Shown here: positions 31,196-40,394 of the stretch, piece by piece
How the letters are laid out: each line of letters begins with the position of its first letter
How positions within the stretch are numbered: the first letter of the stretch is position 1
Assembly (NCBI RefSeq): GCF_029626025.1
Contig: NZ_JARUBF010000001.1
Span: forward strand, 4,402,001-4,466,000
Reading direction: 5' to 3'
Length of the DNA: 64,000 bases
Source of the DNA: Solwaraspora sp. WMMD406
GTDB lineage: Bacteria > Actinomycetota > Actinomycetes > Mycobacteriales > Micromonosporaceae
Notes under the pieces: generated by a model
What the model saw: only the letters and a program-made list of their open reading frames with translations
The model's database searches: none
What the model was told of the DNA's origin: nothing
Position numbers and translations under genes: made by a program

Positions 31196-31987
31196 ATGCA
31201 CGTCAATCCCGGCGCGGCCGAGGTGCCGCATCGACAGATCGCCGACCAGATCCGCGAACGCATCCGGCGCGGCGACTGGGGCCCGGGCGAGCGCCTGCCC
31301 TCCATCCCCGCCATCGCCCAGATGTACGGCGTCGCCAAGCAGACCGTGCAGCGTACAGTGGACCAGCTCCGGGTCGAGGGCCTGCTGATCACCAAGCCTG
31401 GCTCGGGCACCTTCGTGCGGGGCACCCGCCGCCGTCTCAACCGGCTCGCCCGCGGTCGCTACGGCCGCCACCGCGGCTACCACGCCGATCTGGCCGCCCG
31501 CTACCGCCAGCAGTTGATCGGCGTCGGCCGCGCCCCGGCCCCGGCCGAGGTGGCCGATGCCTTCGCGGTCGCGGACGGCACCGAACTCGTCGTCCGGCGA
31601 CATCTGGTACGCACAGACGACTCCCCGGTCGAGGTGGGCGCTTCCTGGCTGCTGCCGGCCGACGCCGCCGGTACCAGCCTGGAACGCCTGGAGGCGTTCG
31701 GCCGCCCGCTCTATCAGGAGGTAGAGGAGATCACCGGCCGCCGGTACGCATGGGCCCGCGACGTACTGAGCGCACGGCAACCCAGCAGGGAGGAGGCACA
31801 GACGCTGCGCATCCGGCCGGACACCCCGGTCCTGCACCTGCTGCATGTGGCCTACGACGCCGACCGGCGGCCGATCGAGGTCGCCCAGGCCACCTGGCCG
31901 GGCCCGATGACGACGCTCACCGAGGAGTACCGGATCCCCGCGCCAAGCGCCGACCCGGACCCGGATCCTGGGCTGGTGCTCGGCTGA
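31196..31987 (+). CDS. GntR/HutC-family transcriptional regulator
   Basis: A 263-residue repressor-type protein. The N-terminal winged helix spans QIADQIRERIRRGDWG through GSGTFVRGTRR (residues ~13-78), and a C-terminal UTRA-like effector domain contains VRRHLVRTDDSPVEVGASWL and VLHLLHVAYDADRRPIEV. I choose the ATG with GAAGGGGGCGG just upstream; an earlier in-frame start would add ~45 residues of unlikely sequence. It may control the LPMO gene, itself, or the OMT upstream. Confidence 0.9.
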   Translation: MHVNPGAAEVPHRQIADQIRERIRRGDWGPGERLPSIPAIAQMYGVAKQTVQRTVDQLRVEGLLITKPGSGTFVRGTRRRLNRLARGRYGRHRGYHADLAARYRQQLIGVGRAPAPAEVADAFAVADGTELVVRRHLVRTDDSPVEVGASWLLPADAAGTSLERLEAFGRPLYQEVEEITGRRYAWARDVLSARQPSREEAQTLRIRPDTPVLHLLHVAYDADRRPIEVAQATWPGPMTTLTEEYRIPAPSADPDPDPGLVLG

Positions 31988-32029
31988 CCGGGTATTTCTT
32001 TCGCCTTACTTTGTTTCCTAGGCAAACTA

Positions 32030-32035
32030 TTGACA
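32030..32035 (+). promoter_or_regulatory. Candidate -35 box ahead of the LPMO gene
   Basis: TTGACA in an unusually AT-rich stretch (31993-32060). The matching -10 is weak (TGTGAATC around 32051-32058). A CCTAGG sits just upstream at 32017-32022. Confidence 0.35.
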
Positions 32036-32194
32036 GATCTGATCGATAGGTGTGAATCTCATGCCGGGATCGCCGCGAGAGCCGCGCGGCAGCAACGAGA
32101 GCCACGGGTAGCTCCCGTCCCGCACCGACCCGGCGGCGACCGCCAGCGTCCCGGCGTCGCCGTCACCGCCGATCACCCTGATTGGGGGCACATC

Positions 32195-33331
32195 ATGTCT
32201 TCCTTTCTCGCTCACCGCACACCACTGCTCCGCACACTCACGGTCGCGGCGGCCGCCGCGATGCTCCTGACGACCGCGTTGGCCGAGGTGGCAGCCGCCC
32301 ACGGTTCGACGATCAATCCGCCGTCGCGCAACTACGGATGCTACGAACGATGGGCCAGCGACTTCCAGAATCCCCGGATGGCCACCGAGGATCCGATGTG
32401 CTGGCAGGCATGGCAGGCCGACTCCACCGCCATGTGGAACTGGAACAGCCTCTACATCGACGGGGTCAACGGCCAACACCAGGCACACATCCCGGACGGG
32501 CAACTGTGCAGCGCGGGCAACACCGGCGGCATCCGATACGCGTCGCTGGACGTGCCCGGCAACTGGCGAGCCGCGAACGTCGGCACCAACTTCACCGTCA
32601 CTTATCACGACCAGGCATTGCACGGTGCCGACTACCACCTGGTCTACGTCACCCGCCAGGGGTTCGACCCACTGACCCAACGCCTGCGCTGGAGTGACCT
32701 GGAGCTGGTACGGACCACCACCGGTGCCGCCCCCGGGGCCGGCACCCGCACCAACAACCCGAACCTCAACGGAGTGTCGGTCGACATCCCGGTCAGCGCG
32801 CCCGGCCGTACCGGTCGACACCTCGTCTACACGATCTGGAAAGCCAGCCACGCCGACCAGACCTACTACTTCTGCAGTGACGTCAACTTCGGCGGTACCG
32901 GCAGCACCCCGGCACCAACCACGCCGGCACCAGCACCAACCACGCCGGCACCAGCACCCAGCACCCCGACGCCGTCGACACCAGCACCGACCACGCCGGC
33001 ACCAGCACCCAGCACCCCGGCACCGGGTACCGGCGGCTGCCGCGCCACGTTCTCGGTCGTGGCCACCTGGCAAGGCGGCTTCCAGGCCGACGTACGAGTG
33101 ACCGCCGGCTCGTCGGCCATCACCGGCTGGACCGTCGGCTGGACCAACCCGGGCGGCCAGCAGGTGACCCAGGCCTGGAACGCGACCCTCAGCAGCAGCG
33201 GTTCCGCGGTGACGGCCCGCAACGTCGGCTACAACGGAAGCCTGGCCGCCGGGGCGAGCACCACGTTCGGTCTACTCGGATCGGTCAGCGGCACCCCGAC
33301 GGCGGCGTCGCTGACCTGCTCGGCGACCTGA
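32195..33331 (+). CDS. Secreted AA10 lytic polysaccharide monooxygenase with CBM2
   Basis: A 378-residue copper enzyme that oxidatively cleaves chitin or cellulose. A signal peptide ends at EVAAA, so the mature protein begins with His36 (HGSTINPPSRNYGC), which supplies the amino terminus and first His of the copper brace. His143 (QALHGADYH) is the second His, and Phe232 (CSDVNF) fits the axial position. Residues ~235-298 are a Pro/Thr/Ala linker. The C-terminal ~95 residues are a CBM2 (ITGWTVGWTNPGGQ, WNATL, GYNGSLAAGAS). GGGGGC precedes the ATG. The CBM2 suggests cellulose or chitin binding. Confidence 0.95.
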   Translation: MSSFLAHRTPLLRTLTVAAAAAMLLTTALAEVAAAHGSTINPPSRNYGCYERWASDFQNPRMATEDPMCWQAWQADSTAMWNWNSLYIDGVNGQHQAHIPDGQLCSAGNTGGIRYASLDVPGNWRAANVGTNFTVTYHDQALHGADYHLVYVTRQGFDPLTQRLRWSDLELVRTTTGAAPGAGTRTNNPNLNGVSVDIPVSAPGRTGRHLVYTIWKASHADQTYYFCSDVNFGGTGSTPAPTTPAPAPTTPAPAPSTPTPSTPAPTTPAPAPSTPAPGTGGCRATFSVVATWQGGFQADVRVTAGSSAITGWTVGWTNPGGQQVTQAWNATLSSSGSAVTARNVGYNGSLAAGASTTFGLLGSVSGTPTAASLTCSAT

Positions 33332-33354
33332 CCGCCGCCGAGCCGACAGGGCGC

Positions 33355-33404
33355 GGCGTGCGGGTCGGTGATCAGCGGGCCGGCTGATCACCGACCCGCA
33401 CGCC
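33355..33404. terminator. Perfect 22-bp inverted repeat, bidirectional terminator
   Basis: Arms 33355-33376 and 33383-33404 pair perfectly around GGGCCG. The structure lies 24 bases after the LPMO stop and includes the stop and last ten codons of mshC, so the mshC C-terminus is encoded within the hairpin. It serves both convergent genes. Confidence 0.8.
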
Positions 33405-34631
33405 CAACAGGGCGTCGCAGGTCGCCGCCACCAGCCGCGGAGCGTCCCGGTCCGTACTACCCTCGCCGGCGAGCGCCCGATCGGCCCACTCGTCGACCAG
33501 AGCGACCGCGCCGGGAGTGTCGAGATCGTCGGCCAACCGACCGCGCACCCCGGCCAACAGGTCGGCCCCCGAGGGGCCCGCCGCGCACCCGGCCGCCTCC
33601 CGCCACCGCTGCCACCGCTGCTGACCGGTCTTGAGCACCTCGTCGGTCCACTGTCGGTCCGCGCGATAGTGACCGGCGATCAGCGCCAGCCGCAAGGCCA
33701 TCGGATCCACCCGGTCGGCCCGCAGCCGGGAGACGAACACCAGGTTGCCCCGGGACTTGGACATCTTCTCGCCGTTGAGCCCGATCATCCCGGCATGCAC
33801 GTAGTGCGCGGCGAACGGTGCCTGACCGGACAGCCGCTCGGCATGCGCCGCCGAACACTCGTGGTGCGGAAAGATCAGATCGTTGCCGCCGCCCTGCACG
33901 TCGATCCGCGACCCGAGCAGGCGCAGTGCGATCACCGCGCACTCGATGTGCCAACCCGGCCGTCCCGGGCCCAGCGGCCCACCGTTCCACGCCGGTTCGC
34001 CGTCACGAGCGCCCCGCCACAGCAGAGGGTCGAGCGGATCGCGCTTACCGGGCCGCTGCGGGTCACCGCCGCGTTCGGCCGAGAACACCAGCATCTGCTC
34101 TCGGGAAAGGTTCGACTCGTAGCCGAAGCGCGGCGCGGCCGCCACGTCGAAGTAGACGTCCCCGGTGCCGTCGTCCAACCGGTATCCGGCACCACCGTCG
34201 AGCAGTACCCGTACCTGGTCGGCGATCGCCGGGATCGACTCCACCGCACCGACGTACCGGGTCGGCGGCAGGATCCGCAACGCCTCCATGTCCTCGCGGA
34301 ACAACGCGGTCTCGCGCATGGCCAGGACCACCCAGTCCTCACCGTCCCGCGCCGCCCGCTCCAGCAAGGGATCGTCGATGTCGGTGACGTTCTGCACGTA
34401 GTCGACCTGATGGCCGGCGTCGCGCCACATCCGCTGCACCAGGTCGAAGGTGAGCATCGTCGCGGCATGGCCGAGATGCGTGGCGTCGTACGGGGTGATG
34501 CCACAGACGTACATCGTCGCCCGGTCCGCCGGCCGGGTCGCCGCCACCATCTGGCGCGCCGAGTCGAACAACGCCAACGGCTGGCTGGTGCCCGGCAGAC
34601 GGGGCACCTCGTGGCCGGTCCAGGAGTCCAT
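33372..34631 (-). CDS. mshC: L-cysteine:GlcN-Ins ligase (mycothiol biosynthesis)
   Basis: A 419-residue ATP-dependent ligase that attaches Cys to glucosaminyl-inositol in mycothiol synthesis; it is related to cysteinyl-tRNA synthetase. Zinc/substrate Cys43 is in [17 protein letters not shown], the last part being the HIGH-type motif; GWHIECAV and [11 protein letters not shown] hold further metal ligands and [10 protein letters not shown] is the KMSKS loop. It lacks the tRNA anticodon-binding C-terminus of CysRS, and the SCO1664/DUF3090 neighbours support MshC. TAGTCT six bases before the ATG suggests a leaderless transcript. Confidence 0.96.
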   Translation of the reverse strand: MDSWTGHEVPRLPGTSQPLALFDSARQMVAATRPADRATMYVCGITPYDATHLGHAATMLTFDLVQRMWRDAGHQVDYVQNVTDIDDPLLERAARDGEDWVVLAMRETALFREDMEALRILPPTRYVGAVESIPAIADQVRVLLDGGAGYRLDDGTGDVYFDVAAAPRFGYESNLSREQMLVFSAERGGDPQRPGKRDPLDPLLWRGARDGEPAWNGGPLGPGRPGWHIECAVIALRLLGSRIDVQGGGNDLIFPHHECSAAHAERLSGQAPFAAHYVHAGMIGLNGEKMSKSRGNLVFVSRLRADRVDPMALRLALIAGHYRADRQWTDEVLKTGQQRWQRWREAAGCAAGPSGADLLAGVRGRLADDLDTPGAVALVDEWADRALAGEGSTDRDAPRLVAATCDALLGVRVGDQPAR

Positions 34632-34637
34632 GCCGTC

Positions 34638-34643
34638 AGACTA
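34638..34643 (-). promoter_or_regulatory. Probable leaderless -10 element of mshC
   Basis: TAGTCT on the minus strand six bases before the ATG; no ribosome binding site between. Confidence 0.5.
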
Positions 34644-34756
34644 TCCAGCCGCACCGACCACCACGCAGGGTGTCCGCTATCGCATCACCGGGTAGACTCG
34701 ATCGCACAGGCCCATCTCGATGCGCGGCCTGGCGATGATGACGCGCATCACGGCGA

Positions 34757-35572
34757 TCACACCGGCGGCCACGGAATGGCGCTGCGCTCCGCCGGGGGCG
34801 CCGGAAACCGGCCGTCGGTGACCAGCCGCTCGGTCCGGACCGTCAACGCGGCGATCTCGGCCGGCGTCAACAGCTGGGCCAACCGCTCGGCGAGCGGACC
34901 GCCCAAGGCGTCACGCAGTCGACCCAGCGCGGGCTCCGCGCCGTCCGGCAGCGGCCGGCCCGAAAAGCCCCACAGCACGGTCCGCAGCTTGTCCTCCACG
35001 TGGAAGCAGAGCCCGTGATCGACTCCGTACAGCCGGTCGCCCGACCCCACCAGCACATGGCCACCCTTGCGGTCGGCGTTGTTCACCACCACGTCGAAGA
35101 CCGCCATCCGGGCCAGCCGGGGATCGTCGGCGTGCGCCAGCGCGTACGCGGTGCCGGCCGGGTCCCGCGCGGCGGCGATCGGCAGCCAATCCGGTGGCAC
35201 CTGGTCGGCGGGGACGAAATCCACAAGCGGCGTCACCTCCGCCGGCTCGTCGATCCACAGTTGACACGCGCCGGGACCGAACGGCCCGTCGCGCAGGACG
35301 GTCGGCGGCACCATCGGCCAGTCCAGCGCCCGCGCCACCAGATAGGCCGAGACTTCCCGGCCCGCCAGGGTGCCGTCCGGGAAGTCCCACAGCGGGCGTT
35401 CACCACGGATCGGCTTGTAGACACAGCGCGCGGTCAGACCATCGGCCGCGATCACGCCGCGCAGCGTGGTGTTGGACGCGTCGACCAGCTGCCCCTCCAC
35501 CTGGACGGTGCCGGTACGCAGCAGCCGCAACGCGTCGGTGTCGTCGCCCACCGGCCGCAGATCGGAGGTCAC
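34757..35572 (-). CDS. SCO1664-family protein (PI3/4-kinase-like fold)
   Basis: A 271-residue protein of a conserved actinobacterial family found with mshC. RCVYKPIRGERPLWDFP, EVSAYLVARAL and FDVVVNNADRKGGHVLVG with YGVDHGLCFH resemble the lysine, catalytic-loop (DxxxxN-like) and DxG-like elements of lipid-kinase/HipA-like folds, but activity is unproven. I start at the GTG that lies seven bases after the DUF3090 stop with GAGGCG upstream; a longer reading would overlap DUF3090 by about 300 bases. Confidence 0.88.
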   Translation of the reverse strand: MTSDLRPVGDDTDALRLLRTGTVQVEGQLVDASNTTLRGVIAADGLTARCVYKPIRGERPLWDFPDGTLAGREVSAYLVARALDWPMVPPTVLRDGPFGPGACQLWIDEPAEVTPLVDFVPADQVPPDWLPIAAARDPAGTAYALAHADDPRLARMAVFDVVVNNADRKGGHVLVGSGDRLYGVDHGLCFHVEDKLRTVLWGFSGRPLPDGAEPALGRLRDALGGPLAERLAQLLTPAEIAALTVRTERLVTDGRFPAPPAERSAIPWPPV

Positions 35573-35579
35573 CGTCGCC

Positions 35580-36170
35580 TCAGCGGTGGTAGCCGTTGTT
35601 CCGTGGACAGAGATGCCCACGTGGATCCAGCGGCTGGCCGCAGAGCGGACACGGTGGACGACCCGCGGCGACGACCCGCCGAGCCCGGTCGATGAAGCCC
35701 CGCGCGGCCGCCGGGGTGAGCCGGACCCGGAGCCGATCGAGACTGGCGTCGACCGCCTCCGCGTCGTCGTCCACCGCCTCCGCGACGACGTCGTCGTCGT
35801 CGCCGAGCTCGGCCTCGACCTCCTGCTCACCGACGGCGATCGCCTCGATGACCACCGTCGCGGTGTCGACATCGAACGCCAACCCCAACGTGCCGACCCG
35901 GAACTCCTCGTCGACCGGGGTTTCCAGCGGATCGTTGTCCGACTGACCGATCGGGCTCTCCGGCACGTCCACGCCGAAGCGGCGTTGCGCCTCGGCCAGC
36001 AACTCCTCGAGCTTCTCGGCCAGCAGCGACACCTGGACCTTTTCCAGTGCCACGCTCACCACACGGCCGCCGCCCCGGGCCTGCAGGAAGAACGTCCGCT
36101 CCCCCGGCGGCCCCACGGTTCCCGCGACGAACCGCTCCGGCGGCTCGAAGGCATGCACCTGGTGGGTCAT
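35580..36170 (-). CDS. DUF3090-family protein
   Basis: A 196-residue protein of a conserved actinobacterial family. It begins MTHQVHAFEPPERFVAGTVG and ends with a four-cysteine zinc-ribbon-like motif CPLCGQPLDPRGHLCPRNNGY (three Cys visible: C, C and C). The middle is acidic (GDDDDVVAEAVDDD). The ATG is preceded by TAGGGT at seven bases, suggesting a leaderless start. It sits between the phosphomutase-like gene and SCO1664-family gene, the usual order. Function unknown. Confidence 0.9.
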   Translation of the reverse strand: MTHQVHAFEPPERFVAGTVGPPGERTFFLQARGGGRVVSVALEKVQVSLLAEKLEELLAEAQRRFGVDVPESPIGQSDNDPLETPVDEEFRVGTLGLAFDVDTATVVIEAIAVGEQEVEAELGDDDDVVAEAVDDDAEAVDASLDRLRVRLTPAAARGFIDRARRVVAAGRPPCPLCGQPLDPRGHLCPRNNGYHR

Positions 36171-36177
36171 GCCGTCG

Positions 36178-36183
36178 ACCCTA
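36178..36183 (-). promoter_or_regulatory. Probable leaderless -10 element of the DUF3090 gene
   Basis: TAGGGT on the minus strand seven bases before the ATG. Confidence 0.4.
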
Positions 36184-36234
36184 TCGGGCGGTCGCACCGA
36201 GCGCGTAACGCACCGACCCGATTGCGTGCCACCG

Positions 36235-36954
36235 TCACCGGAGTGCACCTTTGTCGCCACTCACGCCGGTGCCACCACCGACCGGGGCGTCGGAGTCGGT
36301 CGCGTCGGCTCGGCGGGCATGGCCCTGTTTCGCCGGGACCAGAGCGGCCAGGTCGGTACCGGTGTCGTTGAGCCGCAGCAGGAACGGCCGGGTCGGGGTG
36401 TACCGGATCACCGTGACCGAAGCGGGGTCGGCCACGATCCGCTGGAACATGTCCAGATGCAGACCGAGGGCGTCCGCGACGATGGCTTTGATCACATCAC
36501 CGTGGGTGCAGGCCAACCAGAACGCGTCGGCACCACGTTCGGCCTCGACGACACCGTCCCAGTGCCGCACCGCGGCGACCGACCGGGCGGCCACCGCAGC
36601 CATCGCCTCACCCCCCGGGAACACCACGGCGCTGGGATGCTCCTGCACCACCCGCCACAACGGTTCCTTGGCCAGTTCGCCCAGCGGCCGGCCTTCCCAC
36701 TCGCCGTACCCGCACTCGACGAGTCGCTCCTCCAACACCGGGTTCACCCCGGGCAGGGCCAACTCCACGGTCTGCCGACACCGGACCAGCGGGCTGCTGA
36801 CCACCTGCGCCCAGGGCACCCGGGACAGCCGGCTGCCGACCGTTTGAGCCTGCTCGCGGCCGGTCTCGTCGAGTTCGACCGGTCGCCGGCCGGCGAGCCC
36901 GCCCTGAGCGTTGGCCGTCGTCCGGCCGTGTCGTAGAAGCACCAATGTCGCCAC
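36235..36954 (-). CDS. Histidine phosphatase / MSMEG_4193-type phosphomutase-like protein
   Basis: A 239-residue member of the phosphoglycerate-mutase-like superfamily. LVLLRHGRTTAN contains the catalytic RHG, and the other core residues lie in SPLVRCRQT, ERLVECGYGEWEG and ACTHGDVIKA (second His). The C-terminal ~30 residues are low complexity. It heads the conserved set phosphomutase-DUF3090-SCO1664-mshC. The GTG has TAGGCT seven bases upstream. The substrate is not known; a link with mycothiol or inositol phosphate metabolism is only suggested by position. Confidence 0.88.
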   Translation of the reverse strand: MATLVLLRHGRTTANAQGGLAGRRPVELDETGREQAQTVGSRLSRVPWAQVVSSPLVRCRQTVELALPGVNPVLEERLVECGYGEWEGRPLGELAKEPLWRVVQEHPSAVVFPGGEAMAAVAARSVAAVRHWDGVVEAERGADAFWLACTHGDVIKAIVADALGLHLDMFQRIVADPASVTVIRYTPTRPFLLRLNDTGTDLAALVPAKQGHARRADATDSDAPVGGGTGVSGDKGALR

Positions 36955-36961
36955 GGCCGCC

Positions 36962-36967
36962 AGCCTA
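36962..36967 (-). promoter_or_regulatory. Probable leaderless -10 element of the phosphomutase-like gene
   Basis: TAGGCT on the minus strand seven bases before the GTG start. Confidence 0.45.
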
Positions 36968-37002
36968 CGCCGGCCGTGGCGACAGTCCGGCCGCCGCGAT
37001 GG

Positions 37003-37830
37003 TCAGGTCGCCGCGATGGTCCCCGTCATCAGCAGCGCCATCACCAGAGCGCCGAGTGCGACCCGATAGAGCACGAAGGCGTACAGGGTGTGGTGCGCCA
37101 CGAACCGCAGCAGCCAGGCGATCGCCGCGTATCCGACAGCGAACGCGATGACCGTGGCCACCACCATCTGCGCGACGGTCGGTGCCCGGCCCTGCGGATC
37201 GAACACGTCCGGCAGGCTGAACACTCCGGACATCACCACCGCCGGAATGGCCAGCAGGAAGGAGAACCGGGCCGCCGCCTCCCGGGTGAGGTTCAGGAAC
37301 AGGCCCGCGGTGAGGGTCCCGCCCGAGCGGGAGACGCCCGGTATCAGCGCCATCGCCTGCGCGAAGCCCATCACCACGCTGTCCCGGGCGGTCAGCCGCT
37401 GCAGGGTGCGGGTCTGCCGCCCCCAGTACTCGGCGACGGCCAGGATCAGCCCGAACACGATAAGCACCGTCGCCGTGATCCACAGGTTCCGCAGCCCGGT
37501 GCGGATCTGATCCTTGAACAGCAGACCCAGCACGCCGATCGGAATCGAGCCGATGATGACGTACCAGCCCATGCGGTAGTCGGGGTCCGACCGTACCGAG
37601 GAATCCCAGATCCCCACGATCCAGGTCTTCGAGATCCGCCAGATGTCCTTGGCGAAGTAGAGCAGCACCGCCGCCTCGGTGCCCAACTGGGTGACAGCGG
37701 TGAACGAAGCGCCCGCGTCGGCCTCGAAGAACAGCGCCGACGTGATGCGCAGATGCGCCGAGGAACTGATCGGCAGGAACTCGGTGAGCCCCTGCACGAC
37801 GCCGAGCACGATGACCTCGATCCAGCTCAT
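37003..37830 (-). CDS. uppP: Undecaprenyl-diphosphatase
   Basis: A 275-residue integral membrane enzyme (BacA family) that recycles undecaprenyl pyrophosphate for cell-wall synthesis and can give bacitracin tolerance. The two signature regions are [14 protein letters not shown] near the N-terminus and [12 protein letters not shown] (catalytic Glu/Ser/His/Arg set). About eight hydrophobic helices are visible. I start at [10 protein letters not shown], which is the family-typical N-terminus, rather than 13 residues earlier. Confidence 0.94.
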   Translation of the reverse strand: MSWIEVIVLGVVQGLTEFLPISSSAHLRITSALFFEADAGASFTAVTQLGTEAAVLLYFAKDIWRISKTWIVGIWDSSVRSDPDYRMGWYVIIGSIPIGVLGLLFKDQIRTGLRNLWITATVLIVFGLILAVAEYWGRQTRTLQRLTARDSVVMGFAQAMALIPGVSRSGGTLTAGLFLNLTREAAARFSFLLAIPAVVMSGVFSLPDVFDPQGRAPTVAQMVVATVIAFAVGYAAIAWLLRFVAHHTLYAFVLYRVALGALVMALLMTGTIAAT

Positions 37831-37894
37831 CGCCGTACCCCCGATCGGCGCGACCGACCCCGACCCCACCGTGCCGGCCGTGACCCGGACTGAT

Positions 37895-38947
37895 TCACGC
37901 GCCCACCCCGGCGGCGTCGAGCGCCTGCGCGACGGTCCGCAGGGTCGCGACTCCCGCGTCGGCGTCCGGGGTGAACAGACTGACCGACAGGGTGGTCACC
38001 CCGGACGCCGCGTACTGGCCGATCCGGTCGGCGATCCGCCCCGGCGGACCGAGCAACGAGGTCCGGTCGATGAACTCCAGCGGTACGGCCGCCGCCGCCT
38101 CACGGTAGCGGCCCGCCAGGTAGTGCTCCTGGACCAGGTCGGCCGCTTGCCCGTAGCCCATCCGGGTGGCCAACTGGTGATAGAAATTCTGTGTCCGGCT
38201 GCCCATCCCGCCGACGTAGAGCGCCGCGTAGCCACGGACCAGATCGGCGCAGGCGGCCACGTCGTCACCGACCACCACCGGTACGGTCGGCACCACGTCG
38301 AACCCGGCCAGCTCCCGGCCGGCCCGGGCCCGGCCGGTGGTGAGCACCGCCAGCTGCTCGGCGGCGGTTTCCGGCGCGTAGAAGATGGCCAGCCAGCCGT
38401 CGGCGATCTCACCGGCCAGCTCCAGGTTACGCGGGCCCACCGCCGCCAGGTAGACCGGGATGTCCGGCCGGGGTGGGCGGAAGTTGAGCTTCAGCGTCTT
38501 GCCGGGACCGTCGGGCAGGGGCAGGGTGTAGTGCTCGCCGGAGTACTCGACCCGCTGCCGGCCGACCGCCATCCGGACGACGTCGACGTACTCCCGGGTC
38601 CGGGCCAGCGGACGGCCGAACCGGACCCCGTGCCAACCCTCGGACACCTGCGGGCCGGAGACACCCAGGCCGAGCCGGAACCGGCCGCCGGACAACGCGT
38701 CGATGGTGGCCGCAGTCATCGCGGTGGCCGCCGGGGTGCGGGCCGGGATCTGCATCACCGCGGCACCCAGGTCGATCCGGGCGGTCTGGCCAGCCAACCA
38801 GGCGAGTACGCTCGGCGAGTCGGATCCGTAGGCCTCGGCCGCCCAGACGACCGCGTAGCCGAGCCGGTCGGCTTCCTTGGCCAGGGCCAGGTGAACCGCC
38901 GGGCTACTGGCAGTCGTCAGGTAGCCCAGGCTGAGTCCGAGTCGCAC
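37895..38947 (-). CDS. LLM-class, probably F420-dependent oxidoreductase
   Basis: A 350-residue TIM-barrel oxidoreductase of the luciferase-like family: [75 protein letters not shown] and [22 protein letters not shown]. The pattern matches actinobacterial F420-dependent members rather than FMN luciferases. I choose the GTG at 38947 because GGAGG lies nine bases upstream; the GTG at 38956 directly abuts that ribosome binding site. The substrate is unknown. Confidence 0.88.
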   Translation of the reverse strand: MRLGLSLGYLTTASSPAVHLALAKEADRLGYAVVWAAEAYGSDSPSVLAWLAGQTARIDLGAAVMQIPARTPAATAMTAATIDALSGGRFRLGLGVSGPQVSEGWHGVRFGRPLARTREYVDVVRMAVGRQRVEYSGEHYTLPLPDGPGKTLKLNFRPPRPDIPVYLAAVGPRNLELAGEIADGWLAIFYAPETAAEQLAVLTTGRARAGRELAGFDVVPTVPVVVGDDVAACADLVRGYAALYVGGMGSRTQNFYHQLATRMGYGQAADLVQEHYLAGRYREAAAAVPLEFIDRTSLLGPPGRIADRIGQYAASGVTTLSVSLFTPDADAGVATLRTVAQALDAAGVGA

Positions 38948-39136
38948 TCCACTCACCCTCCATCCCCGTGTGCGGGAGTCGACGACGCCGTCGGCGTCGG
39001 TCGTGTCTCAAGCCGCATCAGGGTACGCAATCGCCCGCCGTCATCGGACGACGGCTCGAACGACTCGCCGGGTGGGGGTCCGGGTAGGCCGAGGGAGTCG
39101 ACGGGAGTGAGGATATCCGTACGGCCGGGTTCTGCA

Positions 39137-39142
39137 TAAGGT
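39137..39142 (+). promoter_or_regulatory. Probable leaderless -10 element of the aldo/keto reductase gene
   Basis: TAAGGT, six bases before the ATG. Confidence 0.45.
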
Positions 39143-39148
39143 GCATCC

Positions 39149-40120
39149 ATGCAGCAGCGACCGCTCGGCCGAAGCGGGCTGGCGGTTTCCCGGCTCGCGC
39201 TCGGCACGATGACGTGGGGCCGGGACACCGACGCGGACGACGCGGCGGCACAACTGAAAAGCTATCTCGACGCCGGTGGCAACCTGGTAGACACCGCCGA
39301 CGTGTACGGAGACGGTGACGCCGAAGCGGTCATCGGCTCCCTGCTGGACAGTCTGGTCCCCCGCGACGAGCTGCTGATCGCCACCAAAGCGGGGCTGCGG
39401 CCGGGTACGGCACGCCGCCGGGACACCTCCCGTGGCCACCTGTTGCGCACGCTCGACGCGTCGCTACGCCGGCTCGGCACCGACTACGTCGATCTGTGGC
39501 AGGTGCACGGGCACGACCCGCAGACGCCGCTGGAGGAGACGCTCAGCACGCTGGACCACGCGGTGGCCAGCGGTCGGGTCCGCTACGTCGGGGTCTCCAA
39601 CTTTGCCGGCTGGCAGACCGCCCAGGCCTCGGCCTGGCAGGCGGCGGTGCCGGGCCGGGCTCCGGTGGTCGCCGCCCAGATGGAGTACTCCCTGCTGGAA
39701 CGGGGCATCGAACGGGAGTTGCTGCCGGCGTGCGCGGCGCTGGGACTGGGGGTGCTGCCCTGGTCCCCGCTGGGTCGCGGGGTACTCACCGGGAAGTACC
39801 GACACGGCCGACCCGGTGACTCACGGGCCGCGTCGACACACTTCGAGCGGTTCGTCGCCGGTTATCTGGAACCCCGCTGCTCCAGCATCGTCGAGGCGGT
39901 CGCGACCGCGGCCACCGGACTCGGCGTGGCACCGCTGGAGGTCGCCCTGGCCTGGGTGCGGGACCGCCCCGGGGTCACCGCGCCGATCCTCGGCGCGCGC
40001 ACCGCCGGGCAGTTGGTCGGGGCACTACAGGTGGAGCGGATGACGCTGCCCGTCGAGATCGCTCATGCGCTCGACGACGTCTCGGCGCCGCCGGTCGGGT
40101 ACCCGGAGCGCGACGGGTGA
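39149..40120 (+). CDS. Aldo/keto reductase
   Basis: A 323-residue NADPH-dependent (beta/alpha)8 oxidoreductase. LGTMTWGRDTD, the catalytic NLVDTADVYGDG (Asp and Tyr), ATKAG (Lys) and YVDLWQVHGHD (His) form the usual tetrad; WSPLGRGVLTGKY and GARTAGQL are cofactor-binding segments. It is a general YajO/Tas-like member with unknown carbonyl substrate. Divergent from the LLM oxidoreductase across ~200 bases. Confidence 0.92.
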   Translation: MQQRPLGRSGLAVSRLALGTMTWGRDTDADDAAAQLKSYLDAGGNLVDTADVYGDGDAEAVIGSLLDSLVPRDELLIATKAGLRPGTARRRDTSRGHLLRTLDASLRRLGTDYVDLWQVHGHDPQTPLEETLSTLDHAVASGRVRYVGVSNFAGWQTAQASAWQAAVPGRAPVVAAQMEYSLLERGIERELLPACAALGLGVLPWSPLGRGVLTGKYRHGRPGDSRAASTHFERFVAGYLEPRCSSIVEAVATAATGLGVAPLEVALAWVRDRPGVTAPILGARTAGQLVGALQVERMTLPVEIAHALDDVSAPPVGYPERDG

Positions 40121-40153
40121 CATCCCCGCGGATCATTGGGCAGGATGGATCAC

Positions 40154-40345
40154 ATGGACTACGAATACACGCCGCTGCGGTTACCACCGAACGTCGACCG
40201 GGTGACCGCGGCCGCGCAACTGGCGATCCAGGCCGAATTCGCGGGGTGGGAACTGGCCCGGGTCCGGCTGTTCCGGGACGGGACCCGGCAGGTGATGCTC
40301 CGCCGCAAGCTGGTCGCCCAGCGGCAGCCGGGCCTGTCGGTGTGA
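40154..40345 (+). CDS. Small conserved protein (DUF5703-like)
   Basis: A 63-residue protein beginning MDYEYTPLRLPPNVDR and containing FAGWELARVRLFRDGTRQVMLRRK, which matches my memory of the small actinobacterial DUF5703 family (assignment moderately sure). Start chosen at 40154, with AGGATGG upstream; an ATG nine bases earlier is an alternative. It lies 33 bases after the reductase gene and probably shares its transcript. Function unknown. Confidence 0.78.
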   Translation: MDYEYTPLRLPPNVDRVTAAAQLAIQAEFAGWELARVRLFRDGTRQVMLRRKLVAQRQPGLSV

Positions 40346-40394
40346 CGGCGACGCGGGCCGGCGAATCGGACAGCGGCCCACGTCGCCGATAGGT

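Noticed and set aside
32915-33030. DNA repeats in the LPMO gene as a separate element
   Set aside because: They encode the Pro/Thr/Ala linker between catalytic and binding domains, a normal feature of such enzymes.
33372-34631. Cysteinyl-tRNA synthetase
   Set aside because: Catalytic motifs are shared, but the C-terminal tRNA-binding region is absent and the neighbouring genes are the usual mshC companions.
34757-35872. 371-residue version of the SCO1664-family protein
   Set aside because: The extra ~100 residues overlap the DUF3090 gene in another frame and are Ser/Arg-rich shadow sequence; the GTG at 35572 is a better start.
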